Origin: Datura wrightii
Taxonomy: Eukaryota > Streptophyta > Magnoliopsida > Solanales > Solanaceae
Assembly (NCBI GenBank): GCA_035772735.1
Contig: JASDFA010000003.1
Coordinates: 58,524,501-58,588,500 of the forward strand
DNA length: 64,000 nt
Direction: 5' to 3'
Shown: one piece after another, positions 34,857 to 46,039 of the stretch
Numbering within the stretch: the stretch's first letter is position 1
Layout: every line of letters begins with the position of its first letter
Program-made: the position numbers and the translations under genes
The notes under the pieces: model-generated
Told to the model about the DNA's origin: nothing
The model's input: the letters and a program-made list of their open reading frames with translations, nothing else
Databases searched by the model: none

Positions 34857-36212
34857 ATCCCAAAGGAGAGATATTCTAACAACCCTCAAAAGCCTCTTAT
34901 ATTAGACCCTAGACTTGAAGTACAAAAACCAATAGGAAATAAACCAACTCATAGAATGACTCAAGGAACGATTCATTGCAAGGAGCAATGATCCGTTACA
35001 TGCCTCATCATAAACCAGTAGTCTAGATTTTTCTCAAAACCAATGAGTCAAGTGCAACTCATTACATCAACTAACGGATCATATTGATGGGTCTTTAAGA
35101 GAAGATCAAAAAGTATAAAAATGTACGTAAGATGTAATGTGTGGATCCAACGAGCCATTAATATGGACAATGACTCATTGGATGGGCCATTGTTACTAAC
35201 GAGCAAAATATCGCATGCGAGTTTTAAGGGCATTTTAATAATTTCCTATCTTTCTACTTCCTAAAACAAAATGTTTTAGGATTCATAAGAAGTATAATTT
35301 AAGGGTTCCTAAAGCCTAAACTCCTATTGTTTCCATTACAACAAAGAATTTAATACAAATAGCTTTCAAGTTCATCAAGGAAGTTGGAGAGTTCATCTTC
35401 TTCAATTAGGGATCTTCAAGCTTGAGTCTAAGGATCTATTTTCTATGTATGTAAGGCTAACTAAAGTGAAGGTTTCTAATCATCCTTATGTCCTATAAAC
35501 CCACACAAGAGTTCATTGAGATCAAAGCTAGAGTTTTTGACTATATTCTTCAATTGTCTTCTTCCCTATCTATATATATTGAATTGTTATTGTTGAATTC
35601 TTCATGCAAAATTATTTATTGATGTCCTTGATTATGTATTATAATCCTATTCTATTGTATTTTTGATCATGCTCTCTTGATTGTTGATTGTTGATTGATG
35701 GTTGGTTCATCTCTCATATACCATGAACCCTAATGGATAAGGTCATGATATCTAGAAGCATTGTAAATTGAGTTAATTGTATGTTTTCACAAAGTTGACC
35801 ATATTTCAAAGAGAGTTGCCTAAAGATATTTTGAGAAAGAAATCATGATTTTGAGCATGATTTTAAAAAGCTAAAAGTGAACGCTTGTTTTGAAATTCAT
35901 GAGATGATTTTGAGCGTTAACCTCACAAGTTTTCAAGAGATGTTTTGGAACATGAGGTATCCCAAGTTCTAAGAATGTTTTGAGCCAAGGATTCAAAGAA
36001 ATTTTTAAACATCTATTATAACTATAGCTAAAGTTCTTTACAAAATGTGTTTTAAGATGCCCTAGACAGGCATAAGTATATGAGCATATGTTTTGGAAGG
36101 ATTATTTAACACTGAGTTGGGTGAAAAATTAAGATAACTCTAAATCCCTATATCTACGTAACCAACATAGGTTAGGACCATGATATTGGTTCGGGTGACT
36201 CCTCCGATAAGT
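34857..36212 (+). repeat. E6 polypurine tract and truncated 3' LTR
   Basis: The tract AAAGGAGAGATAT precedes an LTR that starts at 34875 with TCTAACAACCC (the usual TG start mutated to TC). The first 350 bp hold 'atgactcat'-type motifs. The LTR stops at 36212, where the E8 fragment begins. Confidence 0.8.
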
Positions 36213-36306
36213 TGTGACAACTTGAGTCTACACCCAATCTAACCTATGTCATAGCATAGTCCTAGTATAATAACAACTAGTAAAACATATCTAAGCAAAA
36301 GCTAAT
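36213..36306 (-). repeat. E8: end fragment of a minus-strand LTR
   Basis: Ninety-four bases (TGTGACAACTTGAGTCTACA...AAAGCTAAT) that match the plus-strand start of the E2 LTRs (11399 and 16269) with an internal deletion. E3 begins at 36307, so the rest of E8 should lie to the right of E3, outside the window. Confidence 0.65.
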
Positions 36307-37767
36307 TGTAACACCCCAAAAGTCCCTACGATCAAGACCTAGACTTGTAGAAGAATTAGTAGAAAAATCTAAAAGATGCCTTAGCACGACTTATACAACG
36401 AGTCGTGGTTTGATGTCATGGATCGTAGGGGGAGTCACAGTTAGGTCTAGAGAGTCCATCTCCCAAACCATGAGTCCAAACCACGAGTCATGGTGAGTGG
36501 GTATGACTCGTGGTCATGAGCCATAGTTAGAACCTACAGAAGATGGCCTAAGGCGATGAGTCATAGTATGACCCATAGGTTGATGTAATAAGTCATGGTC
36601 AGGGGTCGTGAAGAGCTACTGTTTGTCAGATCCTAAACCAACGAGCCAAGATACGACTCATTGTTTGGTGTGACAGGTCGTGGACTGAAGTTGTGGTTTT
36701 GAACTGTCGAGGGAAGGGGTGATGTCACGAGTCACGATTGACTCGTTGTAGGAAACAATGAGTTATTGGAGGTATCCATGGTTAGAATTAGAAATTTAGG
36801 AATTTGGACTGACTAGCAATGGAAGGAAACCACGAGCCATGGTATGGAGGTACTACTTGTGGTATGAGTCGTGGTGACCGGGAGTGCCATTTTTCCAGTC
36901 AAATCATTAAGGTTGTTTTCATAATTCCTAAGTTCCTAGATCCTAAAATACATCATTTTAAGCTTGGGAAAGAGTGATTTAAGGGTATTATCCACCCTGT
37001 AACCTTCATTCTCTTCCTCATACCCTAATTAGAAGATCAAATTTCCTCAAGGCTCTTAAGAGAAAAGCTATGGTTCATCACCTTAATCTTCTCCAAATCT
37101 TCTTGGGTCTCAAGTCAAGTCAAGAAATCAGTTTACCCAGGTATGTGGGGTTATCAATCAGGGGTTTCTTCCACCCTCATGCCCAAGTCTTCCTCCAATT
37201 CGTAAATTCGAATTTCTAATCAAGTGTATTGATATCTAGGATTTTAACCCAACTTTATGAAATTTCCTATGTTATGCTTATGGGTCCAATCCTCTCATGT
37301 TCTAATGTATGATTTGAGACTAATGGAGAGCTTTTACACTCAAATTGATTATAATTTCATGCTATCAAGTTATTAGAAAATTTTCCCTATTATGCATGTT
37401 TTACGAGGATTCCAAGCTTAGAACTCGTGATTTCAATTATGATGAATTATCAAGATATGCATGTATGTTATGAATTTCAAATCTATGATTTCATGATTTC
37501 AAGTTATGAAGTGATTGGGGTATGCATGATTTATGATTTAGGCAAGCCCATATACAGACAAGTATGTTTTCTCCACAATTTAGCCAAGGCTAATGTGTTG
37601 AGTTTTAAAGATATGTTTGGAGTCAAGACTCCTAAGAAAAATGATTTTAGCTTTGTTGAAAAACAACGTGAGCTATATGCATATTTTTGGGAGTAGTGTC
37701 TTGTGCCGAGTAGGCTTGGGGTTTTGAGGTTCCCTGATCTCATAAACTATGTGCCAACATAGGTATA

Positions 37768-37829
<62 letters not shown>

Positions 37830-38665
37830 GACCTCTCAAGGGAGTTTTCCCTACCCCAAAAGGGGCTCAGCTTGATATCGATATCAGGGTTAGCGTCCAT
37901 TGCCCTGGCAAGGTTTTGGATGGCTCTTTTCACTTGAGTATGATAGTTGCAACATCACATAAGCTCTATCGTGATGGTGTCAGTTATGGCAAGTCTCCCA
38001 TTGTTTCCCATGACTTATGCATGTCTAGGATAATGTTATTTTGTCTCAAGTGATGTTTTTTGAAGGTTTTATTTATGAACTCAGTTATACTTATATTTTG
38101 TACAGATTGGCCCTCATGTTCCATTGATGATTAGAAACTCATATTTTATGCAATTTACTCTCAGAATCTCTTTTATACTATTTATTATCATGTTTTACTA
38201 TCTCTTCATACTCAGTACATTCCAAGTACTGACTGCCTACTCTATGCTATATCATTTTATAATATAGGTTCGGGTGATCCATCCCAGTCTCGTCATTAGC
38301 TCGCGCCCACTCAGTCCAGATCTACTTTAGCCTTGGTGAGTCCTTATTTTTTGAGGACAGTAAGTAGTTTATGTTTTGCATGTTATTTCAGTTTTTAGAC
38401 TTTAGTGAGCTAGTTGGGGTGTTGTCGCATCAGCTCATCAGATGTTTTACAAGCTTTTCAGACATTATGTAGATGATTGATCTTGTTAAGTGTTGACTCC
38501 ATTTATGGCCTTTGGTATATTTCAAACTTCCATATATTCATATTGCCTTTAATTTCTATTTTGGTTATGCTCTTGAATTTATATGCTTGTGCCATAAGTT
38601 AACTTGAAGCCATTTATGGTTCCAAGTACCATGTCTCGTTTTGGGCCCATGTACGGATCGTGAAA
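36307..38665 (+). repeat. E3 5' LTR (2359 bp)
   Basis: Starts TGTAACACCCCAAAAGTCCC and ends GATCGTGAAA, where the terminal CA has become AA. At 36380-36890 there is a dense array of imperfect palindromes built from CGAGTCATGGT and ATGACTCGTGG half-sites. Confidence 0.92.
37764..37827 (+). repeat. (GT)n(AT)n microsatellite in the E3 5' LTR
   Basis: About 8 GT/TG units then about 25 AT units. The 3' LTR has only a short TATATATATA at about 43460, so the expansion happened in this copy. Confidence 0.95.
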
Positions 38666-38669
38666 AACT

Positions 38670-38681
38670 TGGTATTAGAGC
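38670..38681 (+). promoter_or_regulatory. E3 primer-binding site (initiator Met tRNA, one mismatch)
   Basis: TGGTATTAGAGC differs from the E1 site by one C-to-T change. Confidence 0.85.
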
Positions 38682-38882
38682 AAAGGTTTAGGTTTGTCCT
38701 AGGTTGTCTAAAAGTTGCGTCAACTAGAGTCTTTTTCATGGGTGTGAAGCGCATCACACTTATGAGGAAGAGGCTTCAAGGCATTTTTAGAAAAATTCTC
38801 TTTCTTCATGACTCTTATCGTGCGTAGAGTGTAAAACTCTAAAGGTTCCTCTCCTAACTCGTGCTTTACGTGTTCACAGACA

Positions 38883-39626
38883 ATGCCTCCCAGAAGCGAC
38901 AGTGGAAGAGGAAATGGTAAAGGGAGTCCACTAGCCCCACCAACTCCAGTAGGCCCCCTTAGTGGGCAAGTGACGGATGCGGAGCTCAAGGCTGCCTTTA
39001 GAGTTTTAATAAGGGCCATGACTACTCAGCTTATCCAGCAGGTAGTCACACCTACTAACTCTATCAGAGGTATGACAGTCACTAAGGTTTGAGACTTCAT
39101 CAGGTAGAGTCTGTTTGAGATTCACAATTCAAAGGCGGGTGGAAGGTTTAAGTAAAGAGCAAGGAAGAACAAGAGGTCCAGAACTGGAAAGTTTGAGTTT
39201 ACCCAGCAAGGTTCAGGTGGTGGAAATCACTCATAGCTCCAATAGAGAGAATTGGATCAAGCTCCTTTGTCAATTTGTGTCCCACTGTCCGAATCTGAAG
39301 GGGAGAAAAGGGGCAGAAAGTCCAACCCTAAGATTTAGGAGAGTAGGTCCAGGGTAAGGGTGATTACATATCCGACTTGCAAGAGATGTGTCAAGAACCA
39401 CTTAGGAAAGTGCTTGATGGGTTTAGATGATTGCTTTTGGTGTGGCAAGCCCAGTCATAAGCTCAAAGATTGCCCAGCAACCAAGGGGGGTAAAGGTAGA
39501 GCCCAAGCCATCTCTTCGGTACCTTCGATAGCTCGTCCACCTCAGCGGGGCACATTAGTTGGCGCAGGTAATGAACAACGCCAAGATCGGGAGAGCTTGC
39601 CAAAAATAGTCACAGGTATGTCATAA
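38883..39626 (+). pseudogene. gag: E3 gag (capsid domain deleted)
   Basis: Starts MPPRSDSGRGNGKG at 38883 and runs 69 codons to a stop after MTVTKV. It then jumps to the gag C-terminal basic region (about 39115-39190). The whole capsid domain seen in E1 and E4 is missing. The zinc knuckle CFWCGKPSHKLKDC is intact in the frame 39360-39626. A residual protease start with LLDSRFT follows at about 39645, with DSR in place of DSG. Confidence 0.85.
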
Positions 39627-39629
39627 GCC

Positions 39630-40640
39630 TTTCAAGTAGATCCTCACATGTTATTAGACTCAAGATTCACAGGATAGGTATAAGATCCCTTTTTGCATCC
39701 TAGTATGAGATTTGTCCTTAGGTGGTATGAAATTTTTATAGGTATGAAGCCTTCAGTGATAACTGTACGGGAGAATGGGAAGTTTGGAGTTAGTGATATG
39801 GCCCAACCTTAAGAAAGCATCCAAGAGCCTTAGAATTATGGGTTTAAGCTAAGGGGGAGATGATAAGTTGAAGAGTCAAGTCAAGTCTTGAGTGCTCTAG
39901 TAGGGAAGATCCGGGTATAGTAGCTATGGGATGTCAATCCTTCCTATTCAGATATTTTCCCTTATGTATCAGTCAACGCTACATTCTACTCATGCTTATG
40001 TTCAGACTCCTAGAATTATAGACGAGCTCTTTAGACAACGATCCCAGTCTTACTCCATGAATCCATAAGTCTTAGCTTCATGTCATTAAACTCGTTATCT
40101 ATGTAAACTCATATCTCTCAGTATGTTTGGCTATATGAACTAAACCCTTAAATTTTCCTTAGTGGCTCATAGGATCGTGCTATATCTAGGATATGCCTAG
40201 GTTAAATTTCTTTAATGATTCATGCTCACGATTTCCTTACTCTAGGCCCTGCAAATGTTCCCCTATGATGGGAATGGTGGTTACGTGTATGTTCAGGATA
40301 ACTCCCTATTCCTGCCTTAGATGCTCGGTAGGTAGAAGCTCATGAAGCGAAGCTATTACCCAAGCTTGGAAGATTGGGGAATTCTTGAATAATGTTATCT
40401 ATAAGGAGCCTTGGGATAATCATAAGTGATAGGCTTGAATGAGGTGGTGGTGTACAGGTAGACCATAGTATGGTGTGACTAGTGACTTCTTGATTAGAGC
40501 TCAGACCTATGTGACTTTCTTGTTATGGGGGAGTAGTGTTCTTATTGGGGAACTCTAGGTTGCTAAAGGTGTGGTCGAGTTAGGCTAGAACGTGGTTGAC
40601 GTATGCTGTTGGACTTAGACTTTAGTATAAATAGAAGCCC
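39630..40640 (+). other. E3 filler region in place of PR-RT-RH, shared with E2
   Basis: About 1 kb without recognisable coding content. The part 39800-40260 aligns with E2 14205-14880 in the same element orientation. A purine run AAGGGGGAGA at 39851-39860 looks like a second, internal polypurine tract and is conserved in E2 (14661-14670). A GTATAAATAG sequence occurs at 40625. Confidence 0.7.
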
Positions 40641-40669
40641 GGGTGAGGAGTGTAGGCTAGAAATATTGA

Positions 40670-41750
40670 GCATCAGAGACTAGGAGGTATGTGACTTAAT
40701 ATTCCTACTTGGAAGAGGGAGGAGATCAAGGTAGATGTCATTATAGGGCTTCCTCATACACACCAACAACATAATTCTATCCGGGTGATTGAAGACCAAA
40801 TGACCAAGTCAGCACAAGGACAATGCTAGATTTTATATACGGGAATTAGTTTGGTCGCATGGGGGTTCTGTTTTTTATCATCTCGGATAGGGGTACTTAG
40901 TTCATCTCTCAGTTTTGAGGATCGATTCAGAAGGGTCATGGTACCTAGGCGAAGCTTAGCATAGCTTTCCACCATTAACAGATGGTCAGGATGAGCGGAC
41001 CATTCAAATCTTAAAGGACATGTTGAGGGCATGTGATTGATTTCAAGGATAGTTGGGATGAACGATTGCCTCTTATCAAGTTTGCCTACAATAACAGTTA
41101 CTACTCCAGCATTTAGATGGCTCCATTTGAGGCTCTATATTGGCAGAGGTGTAGATCACCTATCGAATGGTTTGAGGTAGGTAAAGCTACATGGATAGGG
41201 CCAAATTTAGTTCACGAGGCCATAGAGAAGGTTTAACTTATTAGAGATAGGCTGAGAATGGATCAGAGTCATGAGAAATCTTATGCGAATGTTAGGAGGA
41301 GAGAGATTGAGTTCGAGGTTGATGATTGGGTATTTCTGAAGGTGTCTCCCATGAAGGGAGTGATGAGGTTCAGAAAGAAAGGAAAGATTAGTCCCCGATA
41401 TGTTGGTCCTCATAGTATTTTGAGATCAGTTTGCAAGGTGGCCTATGAGTTGGAGCTACTAGCGGAGTTAGCTTCGATGCACCCAGTTTTCCATGTATCT
41501 CTATTAAAGAAGTGCATTAGTGACCAGGCCTTAGTTGTTCCAGTGGAGAGCATAGGTGTGAAAGATAGCCTTACCTATGAGGAGGTTCCGGTTAAGATCC
41601 TTGATCATTAGGTTCGGAAGTTGAGAAACAAGGAAGTAGCTTCAGTAAAAGTTTTGTGGAGGAATCAGCTTGTTGAGGGAGCTATATGGGAAGCTGAAAA
41701 AGATATGATGGCTAGATACCTGCATTTTTTCCCTTCCAGCTCAGTTCCAA
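40670..41750 (+). pseudogene. pol: E3 integrase remnant with chromodomain-like tail
   Basis: Enters integrase at the segment after the zinc finger (IPTWKREEIKVDVIIGLPHT) and continues through the core (degenerate, several stops) to a cleaner C-terminal frame at 41258-41611 (DWVFLKVSPMKGVMRF, then VFHVSLLKKC). It ends with the VKVLWRN and LVEGA tail at about 41640-41750. RT and RNase H are not present upstream. Confidence 0.88.
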
Positions 41751-42007
41751 CATAAGGTACCAGTTTTCTCCTTAGCACTCTATTCAGTTTCATGTTAAGT
41801 TCATGTCTTTTAGTTCCCTTTATGTCATAGCATGCATGTATGTTTCACGAATTCAATTTAGTCATGTATCTTAGACCAGAGTCAGTTACTCTATTAGTTT
41901 TCAGTCTATAGTTTCAGTTCCGGGAGTGTAGCTCTTTTCCTATATTTTATGCCTAGTTAGCCCACATTCAAGGATGAATTATCCCACATTCAAGGATGAA
42001 TGTTCCC

Positions 42008-42020
42008 AAGGGGGAGATAA
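42008..42020 (+). promoter_or_regulatory. E3 polypurine tract
   Basis: AAGGGGGAGATAA abuts the 3' LTR. A 22-bp direct repeat of the preceding 'cccacattcaaggatgaat' stretch lies just before it (about 41959-42002). Confidence 0.9.
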
Positions 42021-43490
42021 TGTAACATCCCAAAAGTCCCTATGATCAAGACCTAGACTTGTAGCAGAATCAACAGAAAAATCTATAAAATTCCTTAGAA
42101 CGACTCGTTGTATGAGTCGTGGTTTGATGTCACAGGTTGTACAGGAATCGTGGTTAGGTTCTGAGATTCTATCTTCCAAAACACGAGTCTATACCACATA
42201 TCGTGATGAGTGGGTATGACTCATGGTCACGAACCATAGTCAGAATCTGCAGAAGAAGTCCTGAGGCAACGAGTCATAGTATGACCTGCAAGTTGATGTA
42301 ATGAGTCATGGTTGGGGTCATGATGAGCTACTGGTTGTCAGATCTTGAACCAATGAGCCAAAGTACGACTCTTTGTTTGGTGTGACGGGTCGTGAAATGT
42401 AGTCATGGTCTGGATATGTCGGGGGAAGGGGTGATGTCACGAGTCAATGTACGACTCATGGTATGGGAAGCATCCGTGGTTAGAATTAGAAAGTTGGGAA
42501 TTTAGATTGACTAGCAGCGGAAGGAAAACACGAATTGCGAAATGGAGGTAGGACTCGTGGTACGAGTCGTGGTGACTGGCAGTGTCATTTTTCCAATCGA
42601 ATCATTAAGGGTGTTTTTGTAATTCCTAAGTTCATAGCTCCTAAACTACGCCGTTTTAATCTTGGGAAAGAGTGTATTAAGGGTATTATCCACCCTTGGA
42701 CCTTCATTCTCTTCCTCATGCCCTAATTAGAAGATCAAATTTCCTCAAGGCTCTCAAGAGAAAAGCTAGGGTTCATCACCTTCATCTTCTTCAAATCTTC
42801 TTGGGTCTCAAGTCAAGTTAAGAAATCAGTTTACCCAAGTATGTGAGGTTATCAATGAGGGGTTTCTGCCACCCTCATGCCCAAGTCTTCCTCTAATTCA
42901 TGAATTCAAATTTCTAATAAAGTATATTAATTTCTAGGGTTTTAACCCAACTTTATGAAATTTCCATGCTATGCTTATAGGTCCAATCCGATCATGTTCT
43001 AATGTATGATTTGAGACTAATGGGCAACTTTTACACTTAATTGATTATAATTTTGTTCTATCAAGTTATTAGAAAATTTTCCCTATTACGCATCTTTTAC
43101 AAGAATTCCAAGCTTAGAACTCATGATTTCAATTATGATGAGTTATCAAGATATGCATGTATGTTATAAATTTCATATCTATGATTCCATGAATTCAAGT
43201 TATGAAGTGATTTGGGCATGCATGATTTATGATTTGGGAAAGCCCATATAAAGACAAGTATGTTTTCTCCACAATTTTAGACAAGGCTAATGTATTGGGT
43301 TTTAAGGAAATACTAGGAGCCAAGACTCCTAAGAAAAATGATTTAAGCTTTATTGAAAAACAATGTGAGCTATATGCATATTGTTGGAAGTAGTGTCTAG
43401 TACCGGTAGGCTTAGGGTTCTGAGGTTCCCTAATCTCATAAACTACTCGCCAATATAGGTATATATATACTTGGGATGTCTCAAGAGAGT
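42021..43490 (+). repeat. E3 3' LTR, left part
   Basis: Starts TGTAACATCCCAAAAGTCCC and follows the 5' LTR to the equivalent of about 37835, where E4 is inserted after CTCAAGAGAGT. Confidence 0.92.
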
Positions 43491-45778
43491 TGTCACGACC
43501 TGAGATGGGACCCTGGACAGAGCCATGGGACCTAGAACCACGACTAGATCCAAGTCGACCCATGGCATGAACATAACAACTAAACAACATACATCAAAGA
43601 GAAAACTGATAACTTAAACATGTGTAAGAGAAAGTCTGAATAACATAACGTATAACAACAATCATAAACAGAGTCACCACTCGATAAAGTTGAAAGTCTA
43701 CATAATGTCTGGTATGCCTCTAAACAATCTGATGAGCTGATGGAACAACAACCCCAACTAGCTCGCTAAAGCCTAAAACTAAAATAGCATAATCAAGCAC
43801 TAAATTGAATGTCGTCAAAATATGGGGACTCACCAGCAACGGGAATTGAGATGGATTGCAGGGGAAAACTGGACTAATGGCAAAATTGAGTCTTATCTCT
43901 CAAACCTATATCATGAAATAATAAAACAAAGATTATGTCGTCAATACTTGGAATGTACTGAGTATGTATGGTAAGTAGAACATGTTGAGTAAATGTTAAC
44001 TTAAATCATGCATATAAATATAAATCAGTATATCATGAGAGTAAGGACTACATGCTGAATTTGAATCTGAGATATATATAGTCATAAGCTAATTGTCATA
44101 TCTGAACATAGTGACCCAAGGTTAGAAATAGAATCATATGACTTTTCATAGCTAAAATCATAAGTAAAAGATCATAAGTTGATCATTGGGTCAAATATGC
44201 TGTAATTCATAATATCATAAGTCAATAACATCAATAATTGAAATCATGAGGAATAATGGTAGACACATCATAATCGACACCATCACGATAGAGCTTACGT
44301 GATGCCCCAACTATCACACTCAAGTGGTCAGAGCCGTCCAAAATCTTCTCAGTGTTAAGGACGATACTATGATATGGATATCAACCCGAGACCCCTTGGG
44401 GGCAGGGGAAAACACTCAAGTGAGATCTCGAAATAAATATATACCTAAGTTGGTGTGTAGTTCTGAGACCGGAGAACCTTGGATCCCCAAACCTACTCGG
44501 TGCTAGACACTACTCCCAAAAACATGCATAGTGCTCCCACATTTTTCAACGAAGCTGAAACCATAATTACATGCATAGTCTGAAATCCGAAAATTGGGAG
44601 TCCTGGCTCCAAACATACCATAACCAGAATTAGGAGTATTGACTCCAAACCATATGGTAAGTTGATCTTATAAAACTGAGCTGAATCATGTAAACACACT
44701 TAACTTGTGTAGGCTTGCCTAAATCTCAAAATCATGCATACTTGAAATAGACTTCGTAAGTCAAAATCATAGATTCATACATGGGTAATATATAAACATT
44801 CATTCATGCTAGATATCTCATCATACTTGAAATCATGAATCATAAATTTAACTTTTCATAAAACTTGCATAATGGGGCATAATTTCTAAAAACTTGAAAT
44901 CATGAATTTATAATCAAATTATGTATAAATTCTGCCCAAAAATCTTAAAACATACTTTGAAACATGAGAGGAATTTACCAATAGACATATCATAGAGAAA
45001 TCATAATACTGGCTTAAAACCCTTTTAAACCATATTCTTGAATTAGAACTTGAATTCATAACTTGAGGATTTTTGGCATGAGAGTGAAAGAAAACTCTCA
45101 TTCATATCCCTACATACCTAGGAAAACTGATTCTCAACTTATCGTTTAAAGCCCAAGAGAACTGGGGAAGAATTGAGAGAATTCTAGATTGATCTTGTAA
45201 GAAAAAAGGCTCATTGGATCATCCGTCGTTCCCTGGGTAATTTTGGTACTCGGCTGACCCCTTACCAATGATCGACAGGGTGGGTCGTTACTCGCTCTAA
45301 TGGGTCGTTGCAACAGTCCATTGTATTTGAAGCACTTTCGGTCTTCTGCTGAGGTTCTAATCAATGACTGCTCAAGATGGGTTGTCGTACAAAACAATGA
45401 CCCATTACTCCATCTTTTGCTTCCAGGGAAAATTCTATTACTCTTCCGAGTCTCTAACCATCAATTAGATAGGATGAGTCTTTCCTTGGAACAATGGCAC
45501 ATCGTATCCTCTCATCGTCACTGACTCAGTTTTTGGGCATTTATTAAACTCCATTCAACAGCCACTCATGAAGGTCTGTTGGATCCTCCAACGAATCGTT
45601 GCTAGGACTGTTTCTTATCGAAAAAGTTCTGACTAGGGACTTACCATGAGGATCACAATGGGTCGTTGTTCCCTACAAGGACTCATCCCTTGAGTTGTTC
45701 AATGACTCTGATGCAATTTTCCCTGATTTCTCTGATTCAACCCTCGGCTCTGGTCTTAGGGACTTCTTGAGTGTTACA
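43491..45778 (-). repeat. E4 3' LTR (2288 bp)
   Basis: Plus strand TGTCACGACCTGAG...GAGTGTTACA. It is similar along its length to 60770-63238 but lacks some blocks. The plus strand next to it reads TTATCTCTCCATTGGG (45779-45794), the polypurine tract in element sense. Confidence 0.9.
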
Positions 45779-46039
45779 TTATCTCTCCATTGGGAACATT
45801 CATCCTTGAATGTGGATTAAACATACTGAAGGCTGGGGAAAGAATTGCAATCTCAAATACTGAACATCTGAAGCTAAAAACTAATGGAGTGATTAACTCC
45901 GAACTGATACACATGACTTTATTGAATTCATGAATCATACATACATGCAATGACATGAAAGGAACGTAGAGACATGAACTTGTCATGAAAGTGAATAGAG
46001 TACTAAGTAGGAAACTGGTACCTCATGCTGGAACTGAGC

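Larger units (their letters stand above)
23553..36212 (+). mobile_element. E6: Tekay-type element forming the base layer (interrupted)
   Basis: Plus-strand pol and 3' LTR of the oldest visible element. It is split by E9 at 25224/33478 within the integrase zinc finger. Its left part is beyond the window, past E7. Its 3' LTR (34875-36212) is cut by E8. The reading frame is heavily decayed. Confidence 0.8.
36307..43490 (+). mobile_element. E3: pol-deleted Tekay-type element (left part)
   Basis: Order: 5' LTR, primer site, truncated gag, filler region shared with E2, integrase remnant, polypurine tract and 3' LTR. The 3' LTR is split by E4 at 43490 and resumes at 63239, running past the window end. 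Protease (beyond its first residues), RT and RNase H are absent. The left flank CTAAT (36302-36306) has no partner in the window. Confidence 0.88.

Noticed and set aside
37749..38053. Plus-strand reading frames with long Tyr-Ile runs
   Set aside because: Produced by translation of the AT microsatellite.
40625..40634. GTATAAATAG as a promoter in the E3 filler
   Set aside because: A lone TATA-like sequence without a downstream reading frame or a visible counterpart in E2.
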